DNA from: a virus
DNA: 23,966 bases
Strand: one strand, 5' to 3'
IMG/VR virus record: IMGVR_UViG_3300042890_000256
Location: 1 to 23,966 of that record
Shown here: positions 1 through 6,694 of the stretch, in pieces
Layout: each line of letters starts with the position of its first letter
Position numbering within the stretch: position 1 is the stretch's first letter
Program-made: the position numbers and the translations under genes
Notes under the pieces: model-generated
Told to the model about the DNA's origin: nothing
What the model saw: the letters and a program-made list of their open reading frames with translations, nothing else
The model's database searches: none

Positions 1-1
1 A

Positions 2-106
2 CTAAGAGCTAAAGAGCTCAAGATACGTCATATATTAGATGACAATTGTACAACGCATTTAGTGAGTCAATTCTTAATTGCTCCTGCACAAATCTCTTAT
101 AAGTAA
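2..106 (+). CDS. C-terminal end of an upstream gene (partial, 5' end outside window)
   Basis: The frame starting at base 2 is open for 34 codons and ends with TAA at 104-106; the other two + frames hit stops within the first 12 bases. The visible tail reads LRAKELKIRHILDDN...APAQISYK. The stop overlaps the start of the next gene by one base (TAATG, 104-108), the tight spacing expected of translational coupling and matching the other junctions in this window. Too little is visible to name a family. By position it should be another virion or tail-region gene of the same transcription unit, but that is inference. Confidence 0.7.
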   Translation, partial: LRAKELKIRHILDDNCTTHLVSQFLIAPAQISYK

Positions 107-2037
107 TGAGTGGTAAAGTAAAATGCACATGTGGATGGAGCTGGAACAAATCTGATTCTAGTGTTAAGGATATGTACATATGTCATGAGTGTGGTAGAGA
201 CAATTCTAACAACATGAAGAATGGTGGTTGGTTAGACAACTATGGTAAAGAAGAAAATGCAAATGATTCTTCTGTATCATTACCAGAAGGATATGTAGGA
301 GAAGGAATATTCAATGGTCCTATATTTGAAAACCCTGCTGTTAAAGGACAGTTTCAAATGGGAGGAGTAATGCCAGGAGCTGTAGGACATATGTATGCTA
401 GACATGGATCTCCTAGTAAAGGACCACGTAGAAACCAAACTGATGTTACAGATGCTTCTGCACAGAATGGCAAAGAGATGCAATACTACCAAGAAGGATT
501 AGATTGGAAACCTAAGACTATTAGTAAGAATGGTGCATGGTTAGATGGATATGATAAAGCACAAGATGGTGATATATTAGATAAATGGAGAGCAGATCAT
601 CCATCTGTAAGAAGTATGAGAAATGATGCAATGAATAGAAAGATTCAAGAAAATAAAGGTAAAGGTAAAGAAACTGCAGTTACGCAAAAAGATAATACAA
701 GAACTATTGCACCTAAAGAAATTAAAAAACTATCTGGTAGACAGCAAAATGAATTAGCTCAAAGACAATCGGAAGAGCAAGCTCGTAAAGAGCAAGTGTT
801 TGAAAATATGCAAGAAGCATATAAGTCTCCATTAATGTCTCCAGGATATTTTACACCTGAAGGAGCAGCAATAGGTGCATTACAAGGAGCTTTTAAAATG
901 CCTGGACATATAGCTGAAGGTGATTATAAAGGTGCAGCAATAGATGCTTTTATGGCTTTACCAATTGGTATTCCTGCTGCAAAAAAATTATTACCTAAGT
1001 TTATACCTAAACAAAATTATACTTTACCAGAAATTGAATCAGAATTAAATTTGAATGTTAATCAACCTAGATTTAATCAAGTAAGATCAGCTCCTAGAGT
1101 TAAGAAAAAATTAGTAAACCAATGGGAAGACAAACAATTAGATAATGGATTAATTGAACAAACTCCATTAAGAAAAGGAATTAATGAAGATGTTGTTAAA
1201 AAAGTTACTGTACCGAATAAAGGTGATGTAACTTTAAAAACATCAACAGATGCTACAGGTAATCCTACTTATTATTTTAGTGCAAATGTACCAGAAGGAG
1301 GATTAAGTGCAGGTAAAGCATATAAACATTTAGAACAGTTTATACCTAAAGGATCAAAAATTCTTGAAAAAAAATCTTTAAGTACTGACAGTTTTTATAA
1401 TGTAATGCAAAGAGCAAAAAATCCTAAACAATTTACTTGGGTAGATGAAGGAAATTTTTTACCATTAAATAATGCAGGTAAAAATAAATTATTTAGTAAT
1501 AGTGATAAAATAGTTCCAGGATCAACAAATGTAAAGTTTGAAGATTTTAATGAAGCAAAGAAAGCTTTAAATGAATTTAATTCTAGGATAACAATTAAAG
1601 GAATGCCTAAAGCAAGACTATCAAAAATAGTTGATGATTTTCAGTCAGTAGAAAATGGTCCATGGGTTAAAAAAACTACATTTGGTATTGACACTCCTAA
1701 TATTGGATTAATAAAAGAATACAAGCAAGGAGGAGTTATTAAAGATGATAGAGGACAATGGGATCATCCAGGAGAGATAACAGAAATCAATTCTAATGAT
1801 ATAACAATGGAAGGAGTTCCTTATGATGTCCTTGGTATATCAGATACTGGTGATACTAAACTAATGAAACCAGGAAAGAATTATAAATTCAAAGGAAAGA
1901 AGGTGACAGAATATCCTATGGCTAAGAATGGTGTAAATCAACAAGACCAAAAAACTTTTGAACAATTAGATCAATTGACTAACTTTACAAACTACAATAA
2001 ACCACAACCAGGTTCATGGTTGGAAAAATATAATTAA
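106..2037 (+). CDS. Zinc-ribbon virion-associated protein with WLDxY repeats (crAss-like phage structural region)
   Basis: A 643-aa protein of unknown biochemical role, probably a virion component. Residues 7-29 form a small zinc ribbon (C7-x-C9 ... C26-x2-C29); these are the only four cysteines in the protein. A short motif recurs three times: NGGWLDNY (39-46), NGAWLDGY (142-149) and PGSWLEKY (635-642). NG/GG peptides of the type also seen in the next gene lie at 118-123, 151-156, 540-545 and 605-610. Residues about 250-292 are glycine/alanine-rich and moderately hydrophobic. Residues about 540-608 (QGGVIKDDRGQWDHPGE...VTEYPMAKNG) are a small domain I recognise from structural proteins of Bacteroidota phages. 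The DNA for residues about 300-490 is clearly more AT-rich than its flanks, suggesting an inserted or exchanged central domain. The start overlaps the upstream stop; one base separates its stop from the next ATG. Phage context is well supported, exact function unknown. Confidence 0.7.
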   Translation: MSGKVKCTCGWSWNKSDSSVKDMYICHECGRDNSNNMKNGGWLDNYGKEENANDSSVSLPEGYVGEGIFNGPIFENPAVKGQFQMGGVMPGAVGHMYARHGSPSKGPRRNQTDVTDASAQNGKEMQYYQEGLDWKPKTISKNGAWLDGYDKAQDGDILDKWRADHPSVRSMRNDAMNRKIQENKGKGKETAVTQKDNTRTIAPKEIKKLSGRQQNELAQRQSEEQARKEQVFENMQEAYKSPLMSPGYFTPEGAAIGALQGAFKMPGHIAEGDYKGAAIDAFMALPIGIPAAKKLLPKFIPKQNYTLPEIESELNLNVNQPRFNQVRSAPRVKKKLVNQWEDKQLDNGLIEQTPLRKGINEDVVKKVTVPNKGDVTLKTSTDATGNPTYYFSANVPEGGLSAGKAYKHLEQFIPKGSKILEKKSLSTDSFYNVMQRAKNPKQFTWVDEGNFLPLNNAGKNKLFSNSDKIVPGSTNVKFEDFNEAKKALNEFNSRITIKGMPKARLSKIVDDFQSVENGPWVKKTTFGIDTPNIGLIKEYKQGGVIKDDRGQWDHPGEITEINSNDITMEGVPYDVLGISDTGDTKLMKPGKNYKFKGKKVTEYPMAKNGVNQQDQKTFEQLDQLTNFTNYNKPQPGSWLEKYN

Positions 2038-2038
2038 T

Positions 2039-5000
2039 ATGAAAGCACAGATCCTTAAAATTGCTGGTGTAAAATCTGAGAAAGAGTTTTACAAAAAATA
2101 TAAAACTGAAGCAGACTTCATGAAAGTGCATGGTAAAGAGTTTAAGAAAGCTCAAACTGGTGCTGCAATAAATGCATCACAAGTACGTCAACCAGCTTTT
2201 AAACCTTTAAATTATCAAGATCAATTTGATGATGTTGACAAAATGTTAACAGGTTCAACAGCTGCACAAAGACAAGAGCTTGCACTTAAACAACAATCTG
2301 CTTCAAAAGATAGTGGTGGTGGTGGATTTGATATTGCTGGTCTTATGAAGTTAGCTGGTGGTGCTATGCAAGGTGGTGGAATGGGTGATATGGGTGGAGC
2401 TGCAGCAGGTGCAAGTTCAGTAGCAGCAGCAAGATATGGGAGAGATATTCCTAGAGCACAATTTGGTGGTAATTATGATTTAGGAAAGAGTCCTGATTTT
2501 TCAGTAAATATGCCTCAAGGTTTTCCTAAACAAAAGAGTAGCTTTTCAATGGCTACTCCTAAGTTTAATGCATATGATCCTCAAGGAGATCAAGCAGGTG
2601 GAAAGATGGCTCAAGGTATTTTTAGTGGTGCACATTCTGTAGCAGATAGTCCTTTTTCAGCTCCTGGTGATTCATTGTCTAAAATTGGAGGAGCTGTAAG
2701 TCAACTTGCAGGACCAGTTGGAAGTATTATTAGTGGTATTGGACAATTGGCTGGTGCAAAAAAAGCAAGGAAAGCTGCTGAACAAGCAAGGGATGTAAGT
2801 AAAGTATCTCTTAAAGCAGCAGAGAGTGTTGATGTAGATGCAAGAAGACAACAATCTGAAAACATAGCTAAGCAAAGAGAAGCACAAATGCCAGTTAATA
2901 CAGGAGAAGAGTTCTTCCCTATATTTGGTGCAGGTACAAATATTCTTGCTAGGAATGGTATGATGTTACAAGGTGGTGGAGAAATACAAAATACATTTGC
3001 TCCAAATGATATATACACAGACAGTGGATATGAACCATTGAATGATAGTAATATAAAACAATATGCACAAGGTGGAAGATTACCTAAAATGCTATTTGGT
3101 GGTGCTGCTAGTGGTGGAGGAACTCCATGGGGAGCTATTTCAGGAGCGGCTACAGGTATAGGGCAATCATTAATGGGTGGTCAAAATGCTGGAGGTGGTC
3201 TTGGTAGTACTATTGGTTCAACTCTTGGTATGGTAGGTGGTCCTATAGGTTCTGCAATAGGTGGATTTGTTGGAGGTATAGCTGGTAATCTTTTAGATAC
3301 AAATTCTAAGAAAATGAAGAAAGCACAAGCAGAGACAGAAAGAAACATGCAAGGAATGGCTAATGCTAATATGGCTAAAGGTATTCAAGCACAGAACCAA
3401 TCTTATATGAAAGATGGTGGATGGGTTAGTCATGATTGGCAGCCACAAGTTATAGCTTCATTCGGTGGTCTTGATGAACAAGAAGTTTATGACTATGCAC
3501 ATGAAGGAATGGATACATTAAGAGCTGGTGGACATTTAAGAGATTATACACCTCCTAGTGATAGAGCTATGGAAACATATGAAGATGGTGGTGAGATTCA
3601 ATCTTATGGATTGGGTGGAGAGTTACAAACACATTGGGGTGGAGGAGCTGAAACTATTTCACGTAATCCTTACTTACCTGGTACAGGAGAAACAATTATG
3701 TTTAGAGGTAAGAGTCATGAAGAATATTCTCCTAATGGAGAAACAGGAATAGGTGTAACTTACGGTGGTAACCCAGTAGAAGTAGAAAGAGGAGAACCTA
3801 TGGTAGAATTAGAAGAGGGTGGAACAATAGATCCTGAAACAGGAGAAGTACAAAAATCAGGAGTGGTGTTCGGTAACTTACAAATACCTAATCAATATAT
3901 AGATATGCTAGGAGATAAAAATGCTAAAGGTAAAAAGTTTAAAAACTATGTAGCTGATCTATCTAAGATAGAAGAGAAACAAAACAGTATTATAGATAAA
4001 TCATCTAAAGAACTTAATGCTCTTGATCCTATAAACTCTTTTGATAAGTTAAAGCTTACAGCATTACAAGCTAATATACAAGGAGCTAATATGAAACTTA
4101 AAGAACTAGCTGATAAAAAGATAAATGCAGCTTCTCTTCAGAATGCTATCAATGATACAGCAGAAGAACATGGATTGGTTGCTGATGATCTTGCTAGAGG
4201 TAAAGCTAAGGTGGATAAAAAAGCTCTACAAGAATATGCTGAGTATGGTAAACAAATGTTTGCAGATGGTGGTTCTATAATTGATCCTTTGGAACAATTG
4301 AAAGACTTATTAGGATCTAAAGGATTTGACTACAAACAATCAAGCGGTACAAGAGCAGGTTCAAAAACTAAACAAGGAAAAGCATCTAGACACAGTACTG
4401 GAGAAGCTATGGATTTAACATTTCCTAAATTAGGAAAAGATTCATACAACGCAATGTTACAAGATCCTGAGATAGCTCAATTTATGTTAGATAATAATCT
4501 TACAGCTATAGATGAATATGATGATGATATAAGAAAACAAACTGGAGGTTCTGGAGGACATTTACATATTGGATTAGATAAGGGTACAGCTGTTTCAGAT
4601 AGATTTAGAAATCAAGCTCAAGCATTGTATGGTGCTAAAACACCAGCCACTACAACTGATAGTACTACTGGTGCACCAACTACTACAACTGAAGTTACTA
4701 AACCTCCAAGAATGACAATAGCAGAAGCTATCAAAGCAGGTTATAAACTCAATCCAAAAACTAAACAGTATGAACTTATTGTTAAAGGGGTACAAACACC
4801 TGGTACTGCAACAAATGAAGGAACAGCATTAGAGAAAATTCCTGAAGGACAAAAACGTGGTACATCAGGTTTGTATGGTAAAGTGACACAAGAAGCTTTT
4901 GAAAAAGCAAAACAAGAAAACCCTTGGTTTGATTGGACAGGTTTTGATCCTTCTAAGAAAGCTGATGTAAAAAAATATCAAGATGCATTTAATGCTAAAG

Positions 5001-5944
5001 CTAAAGAGATTGGATCAAAAGCTTATATCAAACCAGACAGTGCATTTGGAGAACAAACAGCAAGTGCTAGAATAGCTCAAGCTAAACAACAAACTCCTCC
5101 TGCTGATACAATACAAATAGCAGATGTATATGATCCTGAAGCAACAACAACTACAGAAGAAACTACTAAAACAAATTGGTGGGATACAGCATCAACAGTA
5201 GCTAATGCAATACTTCCTAGTATTAGACCAAGTGATGCAGAAGGATTGGATACAGCTCAGTTATATCCAGAGATGTTTGCTATGGCTACAAATCAAGTGG
5301 CTCCTGTGCAAGCACAGACATTCCAACCTGATTTAGGAGTTCCTTATGATATATCATATCAAGATCAATTGAATGCTAACCAAGCAGACTATAGAGCAGC
5401 ACAGAGAATGATGGGTTACAATCCAGCAGCTCAAGCTAATCTAAATGCACAGAAGTATCAAGCTAATCAATCTGTATTAGCTGATCAGTTCAGAGCTAAT
5501 CAAGGTATGAAAGATAAAGTGTATGGTGAGAATAGAAACATGCTTAATCAAGCTAAGCTTACTAACCTAGGTATATTTGATAAGCAATATGAAAGACAAA
5601 CAGAAGCATTAGCTAATACAAAAGCTACAACACAAGCTGCTTTGAATTCTATATCTGACAAGTATGCTAAGAATAAATTAGAGAACAGAGAGTTGAAAAC
5701 ATATGAGAATATGTACAACTATAGATTTGGTCCTAACTTCAGAGCACAGAATATGAATCCTTTAGCGCAGTGGGATACAGATTATAAAGGAGCTTCTGCT
5801 GAAGAACTTGATGCTATGTCAGCTTATAAAAAAGCATTAGCTAAGAGAGAAGCTGCTGAAGAAAAGAAAAAGAAACCTTCATTAGCTGGAGAAAGCATTG
5901 CTAAAAGAAACGGTTCTATCGTAAAATCTTATAAGAATATATAA
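2039..5944 (+). CDS. Large virion protein with glycine zippers and M15-type peptidoglycan peptidase plus wall-binding-like segment
   Basis: A 1301-aa multidomain protein without a single cysteine. Residues 1-41 (KIAGVKSEKEFYKKY ... KKAQTG) form a short conserved N-terminal module. Glycine-rich stretches at 92-125, 213-240 and 351-417 include two glycine-zipper segments, each followed by a Lys/Arg/Ala-rich helix (241-282, 424-450). Residues about 530-610 contain VEVERGEPMVEL and FGNLQIP, typical of a Bacteroidota-phage structural domain. Residues about 758-865 match peptidase M15: SRHSTGEAMD gives zinc ligands H785 and D792, and GHLHIG gives H841/H843. Residues about 960-1012 (DVKKYQDAFN ... 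FGEQTASA) resemble a PG_binding_1 repeat. A Thr/Pro-rich linker lies on each side. The C-terminal 200 residues are Asn/Gln/Ala-rich and helical. Expected role: local cleavage of peptidoglycan peptides during genome entry, with membrane-active segments. It ends in AKRNGSIVKSYKNI. Peptidase call good; virion role inferred. Confidence 0.75.
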   Translation: MKAQILKIAGVKSEKEFYKKYKTEADFMKVHGKEFKKAQTGAAINASQVRQPAFKPLNYQDQFDDVDKMLTGSTAAQRQELALKQQSASKDSGGGGFDIAGLMKLAGGAMQGGGMGDMGGAAAGASSVAAARYGRDIPRAQFGGNYDLGKSPDFSVNMPQGFPKQKSSFSMATPKFNAYDPQGDQAGGKMAQGIFSGAHSVADSPFSAPGDSLSKIGGAVSQLAGPVGSIISGIGQLAGAKKARKAAEQARDVSKVSLKAAESVDVDARRQQSENIAKQREAQMPVNTGEEFFPIFGAGTNILARNGMMLQGGGEIQNTFAPNDIYTDSGYEPLNDSNIKQYAQGGRLPKMLFGGAASGGGTPWGAISGAATGIGQSLMGGQNAGGGLGSTIGSTLGMVGGPIGSAIGGFVGGIAGNLLDTNSKKMKKAQAETERNMQGMANANMAKGIQAQNQSYMKDGGWVSHDWQPQVIASFGGLDEQEVYDYAHEGMDTLRAGGHLRDYTPPSDRAMETYEDGGEIQSYGLGGELQTHWGGGAETISRNPYLPGTGETIMFRGKSHEEYSPNGETGIGVTYGGNPVEVERGEPMVELEEGGTIDPETGEVQKSGVVFGNLQIPNQYIDMLGDKNAKGKKFKNYVADLSKIEEKQNSIIDKSSKELNALDPINSFDKLKLTALQANIQGANMKLKELADKKINAASLQNAINDTAEEHGLVADDLARGKAKVDKKALQEYAEYGKQMFADGGSIIDPLEQLKDLLGSKGFDYKQSSGTRAGSKTKQGKASRHSTGEAMDLTFPKLGKDSYNAMLQDPEIAQFMLDNNLTAIDEYDDDIRKQTGGSGGHLHIGLDKGTAVSDRFRNQAQALYGAKTPATTTDSTTGAPTTTTEVTKPPRMTIAEAIKAGYKLNPKTKQYELIVKGVQTPGTATNEGTALEKIPEGQKRGTSGLYGKVTQEAFEKAKQENPWFDWTGFDPSKKADVKKYQDAFNAKAKEIGSKAYIKPDSAFGEQTASARIAQAKQQTPPADTIQIADVYDPEATTTTEETTKTNWWDTASTVANAILPSIRPSDAEGLDTAQLYPEMFAMATNQVAPVQAQTFQPDLGVPYDISYQDQLNANQADYRAAQRMMGYNPAAQANLNAQKYQANQSVLADQFRANQGMKDKVYGENRNMLNQAKLTNLGIFDKQYERQTEALANTKATTQAALNSISDKYAKNKLENRELKTYENMYNYRFGPNFRAQNMNPLAQWDTDYKGASAEELDAMSAYKKALAKREAAEEKKKKPSLAGESIAKRNGSIVKSYKNI

Positions 5945-5985
5945 CTAAACTCATTATAAAAAATTACTACAAAATGTTATTAAAT

Positions 5986-6016
5986 TTTGATAGTATAATA
6001 ATTTAAATTAAATTTG
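5986..6016 (+). promoter_or_regulatory. Candidate Bacteroidota-type promoter (TTTG-N19-TAnnTTTG)
   Basis: TTTG at 5986-5989 and TAAATTTG at 6009-6016 are separated by exactly 19 bases. This matches the known Bacteroides housekeeping promoter pattern (-33 TTTG, -7 TAnnTTTG) with no mismatch. It lies in the only real intergenic gap of the window, upstream of the endonuclease, cargo and polymerase genes, and predicts a start near 6020-6023. The region is very AT-rich, so chance matches are possible. A TATAAT at 5994-5999 lies in the spacer but has no good -35 partner. Confidence 0.45.
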
Positions 6017-6022
6017 CTAATC

Positions 6023-6038
6023 TACATATTTATATGTA
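6023..6038. repeat. 16-bp palindrome TACATATTTATATGTA at predicted transcription start
   Basis: A 7-bp perfect inverted repeat around a TT centre, lying directly after the promoter candidate and 15 bases before the endonuclease ATG. It could be an operator, a 5' mRNA hairpin or an AT-rich coincidence. A second short palindrome (AATTTAAATT, 6000-6009) overlaps the promoter. Confidence 0.35.
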
Positions 6039-6053
6039 TTAAAATAACAGACT

Positions 6054-6077
6054 ATGGCTTCATGGGCAGGAAAGATT
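6054..6077 (+). repeat. Copy 1 of duplicated gene start (MASWAGKI), fused to the endonuclease
   Basis: The first eight codons of the endonuclease encode MASWAGKI. The downstream gene begins MSSWADKI: six of eight residues are identical, including the Trp. DNA identity is concentrated in ATG, TGGGCA and the AAR-ATW codons, while Ser is TCA here and AGC downstream, so if the two copies share an origin it is not recent. Confidence 0.5.
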
Positions 6078-6674
6078 TACATAACCACAAATAATATAAA
6101 TGGTAAAATTTACATAGGACAGACTATGTCAAAAGATACTAGATATATAGGCAGTGGTGTATATCTAAAACAAGCTATCAAACAGTATGGTAAAAATAAT
6201 TTTACCAATAAAGTGTTAGTTGATAATATAGAATTACCTGAACAGTTAAACTGTTTAGAGATGTTTTATATAAAATTATATGATTCTACTAATACTGAGA
6301 CAGGATATAATCTAAGAATAGGCGGTGAAAACAAAGCGTTTAAGCATACACAAGAATCTTTGGAAAAAATAAGTAAGAGAAGTTTGCAACCAGATAATAT
6401 GGAAAGAATAAAGAACTTACAAAGAATTGTTTCTAATAATAGAATAGGTCAGCATTGCTCTAAACAAAGAAAGTTGAATACTATGTTATCAAAATTTGGA
6501 AAAATTTATGAAATAGAAGTGTATAAAGATAATAAATTATTATATACATGTAACTTTTCAACTGAAGCTGCAGAACTAACAGGTGTGAAACCTGCTGCTA
6601 TACGAAACAACTTGTCGAATCTATCAAAATCTTCAGGTGGATTTATTTTTAAATATAAAAATTTACAATCATGA
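6054..6674 (+). CDS. GIY-YIG homing endonuclease, free-standing
   Basis: A 206-aa DNA endonuclease that would cut a specific site and promote copying of its own gene. The GIY-YIG core is complete: GKIY (6-9), KIYIGQT (18-24), catalytic Arg R30 in the DTRYIGSG segment, catalytic Glu E69 in LEMFYIKLYDS, and GYNL (84-87). Residues about 97-135 resemble a NUMOD3 DNA-binding segment (KHTQESLEKISKRS). Residues about 153-202 resemble a NUMOD1/IENR-type helix-turn-helix recognition module (STEAAELTGVKPAAIRNNL ... GGFIFKY). The family usually begins near 'GKIY', so the leading MASWA is an extra prefix; it closely matches the start of the next gene (MSSWADKI). The 6054 start is needed because the next Met is residue 25, inside the core. 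Its stop overlaps the next start (ATGA, 6671-6674). It has three cysteines (67, 135, 166), unlike the virion genes around it, and is the only gene here ending in TGA. It does not split a visible gene, so it is not intron-borne. Confidence 0.92.
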   Translation: MASWAGKIYITTNNINGKIYIGQTMSKDTRYIGSGVYLKQAIKQYGKNNFTNKVLVDNIELPEQLNCLEMFYIKLYDSTNTETGYNLRIGGENKAFKHTQESLEKISKRSLQPDNMERIKNLQRIVSNNRIGQHCSKQRKLNTMLSKFGKIYEIEVYKDNKLLYTCNFSTEAAELTGVKPAAIRNNLSNLSKSSGGFIFKYKNLQS

Positions 6675-6694
6675 GCAGCTGGGCAGACAAAATA
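6671..6694 (+). repeat. Copy 2 of duplicated gene start (MSSWADKI), start of cargo gene
   Basis: This is the functional start of the 842-aa gene, overlapping the endonuclease stop by four bases. It runs straight into the conserved PTFNPYVQQLPVEAM segment, so this start is chosen with confidence. It pairs with the copy at 6054-6077. Confidence 0.5.

Noticed and set aside
3558-3752. 64-codon + strand frame inside the 1301-aa gene
   Set aside because: Overlaps a conserved structural domain in another frame, has no motif and no start signal.
5941-5985. Rho-independent terminator after the 1301-aa gene
   Set aside because: The region is AT-rich but I see no GC-containing stem followed by a T run.
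5994-5999. TATAAT as a sigma70-type -10 box
   Set aside because: No acceptable -35 about 17 bases upstream; the Bacteroidota-type elements around it match better.
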